In this document: positions 1 through 7,974 of the stretch, piece after piece | Position numbering within the stretch: the stretch's first letter is position 1 | Layout of the letters: every line of letters begins with the position of its first letter | DNA from: an uncultured Eubacteriales bacterium | Lineage (GTDB): Bacteria; Bacillota; Clostridia; Christensenellales; CALVMC01 | Length of the DNA: 64,000 nt | Direction of reading: 5' to 3' | Assembly: GCA_949296455.1 (NCBI GenBank) | Contig: CASFOZ010000004.1 | Location: forward strand, 91,436 to 155,435 | The notes under the pieces: model-generated | Database searches by the model: none | What the model was told of the DNA's origin: nothing | Seen by the model: only the letters and a program-made list of their open reading frames with translations | Program-made: the position numbers and the translations under genes

Positions 1-1050
1 ATGACTGCTAAAAAGGTATTCGACGGTAAAGCGTGGTATGAATGGGATAAAGGATTAAGAGACAGAAAGCAGTACGCTTTAAGAAAATTTAAAAAAGAAA
101 ATTCAGACCTTTTCTATTATTTCGTTTTCGAACAGTTTATTTTTGCAAAACAGTACAGAGAGATTAAAAAGAAAATCAATTCGGAAGGTATTAAAATTAT
201 AGGGGATATGCCTTTCTATGTCGATTACGACAGCGTCGATGTCTGGTATTTCAGTAAAGACTTTATGCTCGACAAGGACAAAAAACCCAAACTCGTTTCG
301 GCAGTTCCCCCGGATGCTTTCTGTAAAGACGGTCAGCTTTGGAATAACCCGGTATATGATTTTGCAGCAATGGAAAAAAATAATTTCCGCTATTTCAGAC
401 AGCGTATCACTCTTGCTTTGAGAAGGTACGACGCACTTCGTTTAGACCATTTCAGAGGCTTTTCAAGTTTCTATGCCGTTAAGTACGGCGCAAAATCCGC
501 AAAAGGCGGAAAATGGTATAACGGACCGGGAATGAAATTTATAAATATTCTCAAAGATAAATTCAAAAGAGCGGAATTTATTGCAGAAGACCTCGGAACA
601 ATAGATAAAAAGGCTCTTAAACTTTGTCAAGACAGCGGATTTGCTCAAACCCGTGTATTAGGATTTGCTTTCGACAGTGCAAACAACGAACACCTTCCTC
701 ATAACTACACTCAGAACTGCGTGGCATACACTGCAACGCACGACAATATGACTACTTTGGGCTTTTTACAGAATGCGCCCGAAGATAAAAAACTGTATGT
801 TTACAATTATTGCAGAATTACCGATAAGAACGATACCGAAACGGTTAAACAAATGATAACCTATTTAATTGCCTCGAACGCCCGTACGGTAGTTTTCCCC
901 GTTCAGGATATTCTCGTTTACGGCAACGATACCCGTATGAATGTTCCGGGAAAACCTCAGGGTAATTGGGTGTACCGCCTTACTTTCGACGCTTGGAAAT
1001 CAATCGATTACAGCGCTATCGCTTGGCAGAATTATGTCTACTCACGCTGA
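1..1050 (+). CDS. malQ: 4-alpha-glucanotransferase (GH77), 5' truncated
   Basis: Amylomaltase, which transfers glucan chains between maltodextrins in cytoplasmic glycogen/maltodextrin metabolism. The visible 349 residues carry the GH77 catalytic motifs in order: ALRLDHFRGF near 144-153 (nucleophile Asp), AEDLG near 195 (acid/base Glu) and ATHDN near 244-248 (third carboxylate). GH77 enzymes are usually about 500 residues, so roughly the first 150 are missing. The ATG at base 1 is probably an internal Met and the gene begins left of the window. The stop at 1048-1050 overlaps the next start in a TGATG junction. Assignment is secure; the true start cannot be seen. Confidence 0.93.
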   Translation: MTAKKVFDGKAWYEWDKGLRDRKQYALRKFKKENSDLFYYFVFEQFIFAKQYREIKKKINSEGIKIIGDMPFYVDYDSVDVWYFSKDFMLDKDKKPKLVSAVPPDAFCKDGQLWNNPVYDFAAMEKNNFRYFRQRITLALRRYDALRLDHFRGFSSFYAVKYGAKSAKGGKWYNGPGMKFINILKDKFKRAEFIAEDLGTIDKKALKLCQDSGFAQTRVLGFAFDSANNEHLPHNYTQNCVAYTATHDNMTTLGFLQNAPEDKKLYVYNYCRITDKNDTETVKQMITYLIASNARTVVFPVQDILVYGNDTRMNVPGKPQGNWVYRLTFDAWKSIDYSAIAWQNYVYSR

Positions 1051-1502
1051 TGTTTGTTTATATTACGGATAGAAATACCGATAACGAAAAAATATTCGAT
1101 ATTCATAAAAGGCTTACCGAATCCGATAAAGACCTTGTGCTTACAAAAGACGGCTTCGGCAGGCCTTTGTTGAATGAAGGGTATATCTCCATTTCGCACA
1201 GCGGAGACTATAAGGTCGTGGCGATTTCTTCTAAAAAGGTGGGTATCGATATCGAAAAACACAGAGATATAAATTTTAAAAGAATTGTTTCAAGATTTTT
1301 TAAAAATACCGAAATTTCTTCTTTGAATGAATTTTTCGAACTTTGGGTAAAAAACGAGGCTTACCTCAAATTTACGGGTGAGGGACTTACAAAAACGGGC
1401 ACAAACAATAATTACAATAAATCCAGGCTTTATACTTTTATAGAAGGGTACAGTATGGCAATTTACAGCGACGATAAAAAGTGCGCTTTTTGTTTTATTT
1501 AA
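1050..1502 (+). CDS. 4'-phosphopantetheinyl transferase superfamily protein
   Basis: Predicted to transfer phosphopantetheine from CoA to a carrier protein Ser. It has the family signatures VGIDIE (about residue 66, Mg-binding Asp/Glu) and WVKNEAYLKFTG (about 108), the W-x-x-K-E-A motif. At about 150 residues it is longer than typical AcpS (about 120) and shorter than Sfp (about 225). I start it at ATG 1050, in a TGATG overlap with malQ and without its own clear ribosome binding site. An upstream in-frame start at 966 would read through the conserved malQ end. The acyl carrier protein 60 bp downstream is the obvious substrate. Whether it is AcpS-like or Sfp-like in specificity is open. Confidence 0.8.
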   Translation: MFVYITDRNTDNEKIFDIHKRLTESDKDLVLTKDGFGRPLLNEGYISISHSGDYKVVAISSKKVGIDIEKHRDINFKRIVSRFFKNTEISSLNEFFELWVKNEAYLKFTGEGLTKTGTNNNYNKSRLYTFIEGYSMAIYSDDKKCAFCFI

Positions 1503-1509
1503 TAAATAT

Positions 1510-1538
1510 TTGACATAATATATTTATAATGATATAAT
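1510..1538 (+). promoter_or_regulatory. Promoter of acpP
   Basis: TTGACA at 1510-1515 and TATAAT at 1533-1538 are both perfect consensus elements, 17 bp apart and about 25 bp before the acpP start. This gives acpP its own strong promoter apart from the malQ/transferase transcript. Confidence 0.75.
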
Positions 1539-1564
1539 TTTCTTAATTACAAAGGGGGATATTT

Positions 1565-1795
1565 ATGGTCTTCGAATATATCAGAGATTTACTCTCTACA
1601 CAGTTTAAAACAGATAAGGATAAAATTACTCTCGATACCGATATCATTGAGGAACTCGGTGCCGATTCTCTCGATTTAGTCGATTTGATTATGAATATCG
1701 AGGAAAAATATAATATCACGGTTGAAGACGACGCTGCGTTAGGACTTAAAAAGGTTAAAGACGTAGTAGATTATATAGAACAAAGACAAAAGTAA
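1565..1795 (+). CDS. acpP: Acyl carrier protein
   Basis: Small acidic 76-residue carrier that holds growing fatty acyl chains on a phosphopantetheine arm. The attachment motif GADSLDLVDL lies at about residues 33-42, with Ser36 as the modified residue; length and acidity are typical. A strong ribosome binding site (AAGGGGGA) precedes the ATG. It lies directly after a phosphopantetheinyl transferase gene and before a hairpin terminator. No fatty acid synthesis enzymes are in view, so it could also serve another acyl pathway. Confidence 0.93.
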   Translation: MVFEYIRDLLSTQFKTDKDKITLDTDIIEELGADSLDLVDLIMNIEEKYNITVEDDAALGLKKVKDVVDYIEQRQK

Positions 1796-1812
1796 TTTAT
1801 TTATGATTATTT

Positions 1813-1843
1813 AAAAGCCGTTACCTTAGGTAACGGCTTTTTT
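1813..1843. terminator. Bidirectional terminator between acpP and leuA
   Basis: A 13-bp perfect stem (1813-1825 with 1829-1841) with a TTA loop. A-run on one side and T-run on the other, so it can end both acpP (+) and leuA (-). Confidence 0.9.
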
Positions 1844-1886
1844 GTTTAATTTTCAATAGATTTTAAAAAAATTATGTTTCGATTTA

Positions 1887-3383
1887 TCATAAACCTAACT
1901 TATTTACTCCGTCTATATAGGCAAGGATAGAAGCTTCGAGTATATCTGTCGATACTCCTCTTCCGTTCACCGTGTTTTCGCCGTCCGAAAGTTTTACCAA
2001 AGCTTCCCCGAGTGCGTCTTCGCCTTCCGTTACCGCATTAAGACTGTAACTTAATAGTTTAAGATTTTTACCTATTATTTTGTTTATTGCCGTAAACGAT
2101 GCGTCTACGCCGCCTAATCCCGAAGCGTATTCGTTAATAAAATCGTTGTTTTTCAAAAGTATTACATTTGCGTACGCTCCTTGAGAGTGCGACTGAATTA
2201 CGAAGGATTTAAGGGAATACTTGTTCATTTTCAAATCGGCTGTATTATTATGAATTATAGCTTCGATGTCTTTTCCCGAAACAAATTTCTTCTTGTCGGC
2301 AAGGGCTTTGAATTTTTCAAAATAATTGTTTATCTCTTCCGGCGTTACGGTGTATCCCATTTCTTCAAGTTGACTTTGAAATGCGTGTTTACCGCTGTGC
2401 TTTCCGAGAATTATTTCGCTCCTTTTCATTCCTATATCTTCGGGTGAGAAAATTTCATAGGTAATAGGGGCGGATAGTACTCCGTGCTGATGTATTCCCG
2501 ATTCGTGTTTGAAAGCGTTTGCTCCCACAATAGGTTTGTTTAACGGAAGTCTGCTACCTGTAATATTACTTACAAGCTTACAGGTTTTATATATAAGTTT
2601 TGTGTCTGTGTTTGTTTCGGCTTTAACTATATCCGCACGGATTTTTAATGCCATAATAATTTCTTCGAGCGCTGCGTTTCCGCTTCTTTCGCCGATACCG
2701 TTTATCGTTCCTTCTATGTGTTCCGCACCGGCTTCTATCGCCGATATGCTGTTTGCCGTCGCCATACCAAGGTCGTTGTGACAGTGTATACCGAGTTTTA
2801 CCTTTTCTCTGTTATTCATTACGTTAAGATAGGTTATAAGAGATTTTACCTCTTCGGGCGTTGCGTAACCCACGGTATCCGCAATATTTACAGTCGTTGC
2901 GCCCGCCTTTATGGCAGTTTCAAGAGCCTTTTTCAAAAACTTTCTGTCGGAACGAAATGCGTCTTCCGCCGAAAACTGTACATTCGCGCATTTTCCGCAA
3001 GCATATTTGACGCTTTTTTCTATTCTGTCCAGAACATCGCTTTCGCTCATTTTCAGTTTGTATTTCATATGAATTTCGCTCGTCGCAAGGAAAATGTGTA
3101 TTCTCGACGAAACGGCGTCTTTAAGAGCTTTTGCGGCAGCGTCGATATCGCTTTCGGAAGCCCTTGCAAGACTTGCAATCTCACTGTTCCTAACAGTTTC
3201 GCATATCCTTTTTATTGCATTCAAATCGCCTTCGGAACTTGCGGCAAATCCGCCTTCGATTATATCTATTCCGAGTTTTTCGAGAGCCGTTGCTATCTCT
3301 GTTTTTTCTTCTGTTTGCATCGAGTATCCCGGCGCTTGTTCGCCGTCTCTAAGCGTAGTGTCAAATAATATTATTTTCTTCAT
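1887..3383 (-). CDS. leuA: 2-isopropylmalate synthase
   Basis: First committed step of leucine synthesis: condensation of acetyl-CoA with 2-oxoisovalerate. It is a 498-residue LeuA-type protein. The HMGL-like TIM barrel begins with LFDTTLRDGEQAPG (about 6-19), has the metal ligand motif GIHCHNDLGMA (about 199) and GANAFKHESGIHQHG (about 287). The last 130 or so residues match the leucine-binding regulatory domain. The ATG has AAGGTGA just upstream. It stands alone, with no leuBCD or ilv genes nearby, and I saw no T-box leader in the 292 bp upstream. Citramalate synthase is the main alternative; the length and the IHMKYKLKM segment favour LeuA. Confidence 0.9.
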   Translation of the reverse strand: MKKIILFDTTLRDGEQAPGYSMQTEEKTEIATALEKLGIDIIEGGFAASSEGDLNAIKRICETVRNSEIASLARASESDIDAAAKALKDAVSSRIHIFLATSEIHMKYKLKMSESDVLDRIEKSVKYACGKCANVQFSAEDAFRSDRKFLKKALETAIKAGATTVNIADTVGYATPEEVKSLITYLNVMNNREKVKLGIHCHNDLGMATANSISAIEAGAEHIEGTINGIGERSGNAALEEIIMALKIRADIVKAETNTDTKLIYKTCKLVSNITGSRLPLNKPIVGANAFKHESGIHQHGVLSAPITYEIFSPEDIGMKRSEIILGKHSGKHAFQSQLEEMGYTVTPEEINNYFEKFKALADKKKFVSGKDIEAIIHNNTADLKMNKYSLKSFVIQSHSQGAYANVILLKNNDFINEYASGLGGVDASFTAINKIIGKNLKLLSYSLNAVTEGEDALGEALVKLSDGENTVNGRGVSTDILEASILAYIDGVNKLGL

Positions 3384-3617
3384 AAGTCACCTTTTATTAA
3401 GTATAAAATATTTTAATAAAGTAGTCAATTGAGTTAGGTAAATCTTAGTTGCTTTATTATTTAACTCGTATTTATTTCAGATTTAATTGTTTTTTGCCGT
3501 CTCTTTGCAATTGTAAAATTGCGATTTTTTATATTCATATTTTAACCTTTTTTCAGCCTATTTTTCATTAAAATTAATTATCGGTTAAAATTATAATTTA
3601 TCTTTTACGGTGAATAC

Positions 3618-3646
3618 TTGTTATAAAATTAATAGTGTGTTATAAT
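3618..3646 (+). promoter_or_regulatory. Promoter of asnS
   Basis: TTGTTA (3618-3623) and TATAAT (3641-3646), 17 bp apart, 30 bp before the asnS start. The rest of the leuA-asnS intergenic region is AT-rich and I see no riboswitch or T-box in it. Confidence 0.6.
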
Positions 3647-3675
3647 TATCATTATCAAATTTTTAAGGAATTGTT

Positions 3676-5067
3676 ATGGACAGATTGACTCTTGCAGATT
3701 TAAGAAAAAATGTAAATAATTTCAGCGATAAAAAAGTTACGGTCAGCGGTTGGGTAAGGACGGTAAGAGATTCTAAGGTTTTCGGTTTTATAGAACTTAA
3801 CGACGGTACGGCTTTCAAATCCACTCAGATATTCTTCGATAATAAATTGAAAAATTTCGACGATATAGTAAAACTCAACAGCGGAGCAGGTATATCCGTT
3901 GTCGGTAAACTCGTTCTTACTCCCGAGAATAAACAGCCTTATGAAATAAGGGCGGAAAAAATTACGGTAGAGGCAGAGTCCGACCCCGATTATCCCTTGC
4001 AAAAGAAAAGACATAGTTTAGAATATCTCAGGGAAATCGCTCATTTGAGACCGAGAACCAATACTTTTTCTGCGGTATTCAAAGTCCGTTCAGTTGCGGC
4101 TCAGGCAATCCATTCCTTCTTTGCAGGAAGAAATTTCGTATATGTCCACACTCCTATTATTACCGCTAGCGACTGCGAGGGAGCAGGGGAAATGTTTCAG
4201 ATAACAACTTTGGATTTGAAAAATATTCCATTGAACGATAATAAAGAAGTTGATTATTCGGAAGACTTTTTCGGCAAAAAAACAAGCCTTACCGTTTCAG
4301 GTCAGTTGGAGGCGGAATGTTTTGCTCTTGCCTTTTCAAATGTCTATACTTTCGGACCTACTTTCAGGTCTGAAAAAAGCTTTACGCCAAGGCACGCTGC
4401 CGAGTTCTGGATGATAGAGCCGGAAATAGCTTTTGCCGATTTAAAAGACGATATGAACCTTGCAAGCGATATGCTTAAATATGTGATTAAAGAAGTTATG
4501 GATAAATGCGGGGAAGAAATCGAATTTTTCGACTCTTTCGTCGATAAAGGACTCAAACAGAGGCTTACCGACTTGCTGTCGTCCGATTTTGTTCATATAA
4601 CTTACAGTAAAGCCGTTGAAATATTAAAAAAACACAACGATAACTTTGCTTACAAAGTAGATTGGGGCAGCGATTTGCAGACCGAACACGAAAGGTATTT
4701 AACCGAACAGATTTACAAATGCCCCGTCTTCGTTACCGATTATCCTAAGGAAATCAAAGCCTTTTATATGCGTATGAACGACGATGATAAAACAGTTGCC
4801 GCTATGGACTTATTGGTTCCCGGGGTAGGTGAACTTATTGGCGGAAGTCAGAGAGAAGAAAGGTACGACAAACTCGTTAAAAGAATGAAGGAACTAAATC
4901 TCGACGAAAAAGATTACTATTGGTATTTAGACCTCAGAAAATACGGTGGTGTAAAGCACGCAGGCTTCGGCTTAGGGTTTGAAAGACTTATTATGTATTT
5001 AACGGGTATTTCGAATATAAGAGACGTATTGCCTTTTGCAAGAACTTGTAAAAGCGCAGATTTTTAA
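3676..5067 (+). CDS. asnS: Asparaginyl-tRNA synthetase
   Basis: Class IIb synthetase that charges tRNA-Asn. Its 463 residues fit the family. An N-terminal OB-fold anticodon-binding domain ([12 protein letters not shown], about 23-34) is followed by the catalytic domain, with motif 2 at [20 protein letters not shown] (about 230-249) and motif 3 at [14 protein letters not shown] near the end. It is preceded by AAGGA before the ATG and by its own promoter. No gene follows on the same transcript before tRNA-Thr. The end of the protein (ARTCKSADF) replaces the more usual PRTPG-type ending, a minor lineage difference. Confidence 0.95.
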   Translation: MDRLTLADLRKNVNNFSDKKVTVSGWVRTVRDSKVFGFIELNDGTAFKSTQIFFDNKLKNFDDIVKLNSGAGISVVGKLVLTPENKQPYEIRAEKITVEAESDPDYPLQKKRHSLEYLREIAHLRPRTNTFSAVFKVRSVAAQAIHSFFAGRNFVYVHTPIITASDCEGAGEMFQITTLDLKNIPLNDNKEVDYSEDFFGKKTSLTVSGQLEAECFALAFSNVYTFGPTFRSEKSFTPRHAAEFWMIEPEIAFADLKDDMNLASDMLKYVIKEVMDKCGEEIEFFDSFVDKGLKQRLTDLLSSDFVHITYSKAVEILKKHNDNFAYKVDWGSDLQTEHERYLTEQIYKCPVFVTDYPKEIKAFYMRMNDDDKTVAAMDLLVPGVGELIGGSQREERYDKLVKRMKELNLDEKDYYWYLDLRKYGGVKHAGFGLGFERLIMYLTGISNIRDVLPFARTCKSADF

Positions 5068-5111
5068 GATTAAAAAACTTGACAACGGTAAACTAATATA
5101 TTAATATCTTT

Positions 5112-5200
5112 ATTGCCGCTTTTAAGTTTTAAATTCAATGGATTCGATAATTCCGATATAATTAATTTCAGGCTGAAACAGTTAAAACTTAAACGGCAAT
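5112..5200. repeat. Long inverted repeat between asnS and tRNA-Thr
   Basis: Imperfect inverted repeat with arms of about 20 bp (5112-5132 and 5181-5200, sharing ATTGCCG and TTTAAGTTTTAA) around a 48-bp centre. The arms differ by a 1-2 nt slip. It has no T-run like the other terminators here, and no clear target-site duplication flanks it. Confidence 0.6.
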
Positions 5201-5245
5201 ATAAATCAGATATGTTTAAATATTTTCCTTTAAAAAAGGAAATTT

Positions 5246-5321
5246 GCTACTGTGGCTCAGTCGGTAGAGCAGCTGATTCGTAATCAGCAGGTCGCCGGTT
5301 CAAGTCCGGCCAGTAGCTCCA
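5246..5321 (+). tRNA. tRNA-Thr (anticodon CGT)
   Basis: A 76-nt cloverleaf: 7-bp acceptor stem GCTACTG with CAGTAGC, D-arm GGCTCAGTCGGTAGAGC, anticodon stem GCTGA/TCAGC with loop TTCGTAA (CGT anticodon), T-loop GGTTCAAGTCC, discriminator T and an encoded CCA. It decodes ACG. Confidence 0.96.
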
Positions 5322-5349
5322 AAAAAAGCAAGATAATTCTTGCTTTTTT
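5322..5349 (+). terminator. Terminator after tRNA-Thr
   Basis: Stem AAAAAGCAAG/CTTGCTTTTT with a short AT loop and a T-run, directly after the tRNA CCA. Confidence 0.85.
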
Positions 5350-5469
5350 GATTTTACTCTTTAAAAAATTTGTATTAAAAAGTTTGTAAAAAATAATATG
5401 CGAAATTAATAAAATTCTGATAAAAACTGATATTTGTATTTCAATAAAATATAAAATAATCAGGTATTT

Positions 5470-5500
5470 ATACCGATTACAGCCGAAAAAATACCGATTA
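5470..5500 (+). promoter_or_regulatory. Candidate LytTR binding site (direct repeats)
   Basis: Two identical copies of ATACCGATTA (5470-5479 and 5491-5500) start 21 bp apart, two helical turns. The second ends 11 bp before the -35 of the adjacent LytTR gene. LytTR regulators bind pairs of about 9-bp direct repeats separated by about 12 bp, which this spacing fits. Binding by this protein is inference. Confidence 0.6.
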
Positions 5501-5511
5501 AGTTTAATATA

Positions 5512-5540
5512 TTGTAAATACTTTTTTTGTAATCTATAAT
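5512..5540 (+). promoter_or_regulatory. Promoter of the LytTR/DUF3021 pair
   Basis: TTGTAA (5512-5517) and TATAAT (5535-5540), 17 bp apart, 23 bp before the LytTR start. The poor -35 suits an activator bound at the repeats just upstream. Confidence 0.6.
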
Positions 5541-5563
5541 TATTTTAAGGAGGAAAAATCGAG

Positions 5564-6016
5564 ATGAAATTTGAACTGATAATTGATAAAAGCAAAGAAG
5601 AATCTCTTACATTATTATCAAAAAAAGAATCAGCATTTACATCAAAAATTGAAAATTTAGTAATGCAATATAATGGAATAGATTTATTGCAAGTATATTA
5701 TGAAAATGAAATTGTTAATTTACCGATAGAAGATATCGAATGTTTTTCGGTTATAGACGGGAAGCTTTATGCAATAGATAATGAAAACAAACGGTTTTTT
5801 GTTAATAAAAGACTTTATGAAATTAAAGAAGAATTACCGAAAAATTTTATAACAATTAACAAATCGTCGATTGCAAATAAAAATGCACTTTCTAAATTTA
5901 CTTTATCTTTCAGCGGGGCGGTGGATGCGATATTTAAAAGCGGTTATAAAGAATATGTATCAAGGAGATGTTTTGCGGAAATAAAAAGGAGGATTAAAAA
6001 TGAACGATTATGTTAA
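5564..6016 (+). CDS. LytTR-family DNA-binding regulator
   Basis: A 150-residue stand-alone regulator with no receiver domain. Residues about 1-45 are an uncharacterised N-terminal segment. From about 46 the protein matches a LytTR DNA-binding domain, with the typical ending FKSGYKEYVSRRCFAEIKRRIK. A strong AAGGAGG precedes the ATG. It overlaps the downstream DUF3021 gene by 17 bp, a pairing common in Bacillota where the membrane protein is thought to control the regulator. The direct repeats upstream suggest autoregulation. No histidine kinase or ABC transporter target is adjacent. Confidence 0.82.
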   Translation: MKFELIIDKSKEESLTLLSKKESAFTSKIENLVMQYNGIDLLQVYYENEIVNLPIEDIECFSVIDGKLYAIDNENKRFFVNKRLYEIKEELPKNFITINKSSIANKNALSKFTLSFSGAVDAIFKSGYKEYVSRRCFAEIKRRIKNERLC

Positions 6017-6419
6017 AATATTTTTTAAAAGAGGTGCGCTTTTTTCGGTTTTAGGGCCTATAATTTATGCCATTATTATACTGATATTAGGTTCAATAGG
6101 AACTTTAAATTATGAAATATGGCAAAAAATTGTTTTAGGAATTTTTACAAGCGTAATACTTGCTTTTATTGCAGCAGGAACAAGCGTTGTCTATGAAATT
6201 GAAAAATTGCCTATGTTATGGGCGACAGTTATTCATTCGGGAGTTTTATATCTGGATTATATTGCAATTTATCTTTTGAATGGGTGGTTGGCCTCGAATT
6301 GGATTACTGTACTCATTTTTACAGCAGCGTATGTGGCAGGATATTTATTAGTTTGGCTGATAATTTATTTTTCAATAAAAGCTAAAATAAAAAGCGCAAA
6401 TAAGAATTTACAATCCTGA
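6000..6419 (+). CDS. DUF3021 family membrane protein
   Basis: A 139-residue integral membrane protein with four hydrophobic helices, at about 13-33, 42-64, 70-93 and 100-125, and a basic C-terminus. Composition, length and position right after a LytTR gene match the DUF3021 family. The start at 6000 sits within the end of the LytTR gene, preceded by GGAGG, so the two are translationally coupled. Its likely role is as membrane partner or anti-activator of the LytTR protein, inferred from the conserved pairing and not from any motif. Confidence 0.75.
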   Translation: MNDYVKIFFKRGALFSVLGPIIYAIIILILGSIGTLNYEIWQKIVLGIFTSVILAFIAAGTSVVYEIEKLPMLWATVIHSGVLYLDYIAIYLLNGWLASNWITVLIFTAAYVAGYLLVWLIIYFSIKAKIKSANKNLQS

Positions 6420-6493
6420 TATGAAAATTTTGTTTAATTGAATAGAATTATAAGGTTGTAATAAATATATTTCGGTAAAAATGCCATGTTAAA

Positions 6494-6537
6494 AGCATAT
6501 AAAAAATCGGTCAAAACTGTCCGATTTTTTATATGCT
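6494..6537. terminator. Terminator after the LytTR/DUF3021 pair
   Basis: A 17-bp perfect stem (6494-6510 with 6521-6537) and a 10-nt loop, with inner A6/T6 runs, so it may act in both directions. Confidence 0.85.
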
Positions 6538-6647
6538 AATATTCAAAATATTAAAATTGTCAATTTTTTAATAATCTGAATCAAATTTTATTTTGCAATT
6601 TATACTTAAATAATATTCATATTAATATGAGAATAAGGATTAAATAA

Positions 6648-6676
6648 TTGACTTTTAGCCATAAAAATAGTATATT
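6648..6676 (+). promoter_or_regulatory. Promoter of the isochorismatase-family gene
   Basis: TTGACT (6648-6653) and TATATT (6671-6676) with 17-bp spacing, 25 bp before the start codon. Confidence 0.55.
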
Positions 6677-6700
6677 AAAAAAAACTAACGGAGAAATATT

Positions 6701-7252
6701 ATGGAAGCGAAAAAAACTGCTATTTTAGTTGTTGACATGTTAAACGATTTTGTAACCGGCGCATTGAAATGTGACAGAGGACTTGCCATTGTTCCCAATG
6801 TCGCAAGACTGCTTGACGGAGCAAGAAAAAAAGGCGTAGCCGTCATTTTCTGTAACGATGCGCATATTAAAGGTATTGACCATGAATTGAAACTTTGGGG
6901 CGACCATGCTATTGCAGGGACGAAGGGAGCGGAAGTTATTCCCGAACTTAAACTTTGCGATAAAGACTATGTCGTACCGAAGAGAAGATACAGTGGATTT
7001 TTCAGAACCGACCTTGAATTATTACTTAAAGAATTAGGTATCGAAAATGTAGTAATGACGGGACTTCATACCCATATGTGCGTAAGACACACTTCTGCCG
7101 ACGCATACTGCTTAGGATATAATGTAATAGTGGCCTCAGACGCAACGGACAGTTTTACCGAACAAGATTATAATATAGGAATAGATTACCTTAAATCGGT
7201 TTACGGCGCTCAAGTGTATACGGTAGACGAATTACTTGCAAAAATAAAGTAA
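6701..7252 (+). CDS. Isochorismatase-family cysteine hydrolase, nicotinamidase-like
   Basis: A 183-residue alpha/beta hydrolase-like enzyme of the family that deamidates nicotinamide or related amides. The catalytic triad is visible: Asp in VVDMLNDF (about 11), Lys in VVPKRRYSGF (about 88) and Cys in TGLHTHMCVRHT (about 127). The metal-ligand pattern of PncA enzymes is only partly present, so nicotinamidase is likely but not certain. Nicotinate phosphoribosyltransferase, the next enzyme of NAD salvage, is encoded 28 kb away at 34792. GGAGAA precedes the ATG and the gene is monocistronic. Confidence 0.8.
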   Translation: MEAKKTAILVVDMLNDFVTGALKCDRGLAIVPNVARLLDGARKKGVAVIFCNDAHIKGIDHELKLWGDHAIAGTKGAEVIPELKLCDKDYVVPKRRYSGFFRTDLELLLKELGIENVVMTGLHTHMCVRHTSADAYCLGYNVIVASDATDSFTEQDYNIGIDYLKSVYGAQVYTVDELLAKIK

Positions 7253-7338
7253 CTATAAAATAAGATATAAAATTTTATTATAATTTATCATAATAATGAA
7301 AGTGATTTTTAATAAAATTTAATTAAATAATCAATTTG

Positions 7339-7755
7339 TTATTCTTTTGCCGTACCCATTAAAAAAGCTATTGAAACGAGAAATAAATCTCTTACCTGTG
7401 ACAGTGTAGTGGGTGAGAAATTAATGCTTTCGTCGAAACGTACGGAAATAATAAGTGAAATAGAAAAAAGACCTATTAATGCTATTATTGTAGATTGAAA
7501 AGCGTGTCGTGTTTGCTTTTCTTTATCTTTAAGCGTTAAAGGTTTTTTTTCTATAAAATTTTTACTTATAAAATAGCCAGAAAGGGTTGCTATGGCTGTT
7601 CTTGTAACTATGTCGAGACCTGTTTTCATATCGTTTTCGGGTAAAGGGAAAACCATACATAAAACGAGATTAACAAGCAGTATTATAAAAAATACCGCAA
7701 GCCATATATCGTTCAATCCGATTATATTTTTAACGGCGTTCCAAAAATTTTTCAT
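7339..7755 (-). CDS. Unrecognised membrane protein, 138 aa
   Basis: I do not recognise this family. The 138-residue protein has hydrophobic segments at about 16-38, 50-64 (weaker, with the polar motif TRTAIATLSGYF) and 86-104, plus a possible fourth at 120-135. A basic loop (about 66-84) separates the halves. No clear ribosome binding site is visible before the ATG, so the start is uncertain. It is single and convergent with the gene to its left. A holin-like protein is conceivable from size, but no lysis or phage genes are nearby. Confidence 0.6.
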   Translation of the reverse strand: MKNFWNAVKNIIGLNDIWLAVFFIILLVNLVLCMVFPLPENDMKTGLDIVTRTAIATLSGYFISKNFIEKKPLTLKDKEKQTRHAFQSTIIALIGLFSISLIISVRFDESINFSPTTLSQVRDLFLVSIAFLMGTAKE

Positions 7756-7894
7756 TTTATTATAGTTTATGAAAAAATGAATTAAAGGGTGTAGAATAAA
7801 AAAATTGTTATATTAAAAAAAGTGTAAAATAAACATAACTCATTTTAAGTAAGTTTTTTAATCGTACCTCTTGCTTAATAAAATAAAAACCGCA

Positions 7895-7924
7895 TTGACA
7901 CAGAAATAATTTTTAAGTTAAAAT
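7895..7924 (+). promoter_or_regulatory. Promoter of the 225-aa membrane protein gene
   Basis: TTGACA (7895-7900) and TAAAAT (7919-7924), 18 bp apart. Confidence 0.5.
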
Positions 7925-7974
7925 ATATTTATATTTATAACGATTAAATCGAGTACAAAGGAGAAAGATACGTT

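Noticed and set aside
966..1049. Longer N-terminus for the phosphopantetheinyl transferase
   Set aside because: It would overlap the end of malQ and reads unlike the family; ATG at 1050 fits better.
2718..3368. 216-codon frame opposite leuA
   Set aside because: It lies wholly over the conserved LeuA barrel and is Phe/Arg/Cys-rich nonsense with no ribosome binding site.
3384..3675. T-box leader for leuA or asnS
   Set aside because: No T-box sequence or specifier-type stem seen in the intergenic region on either strand.
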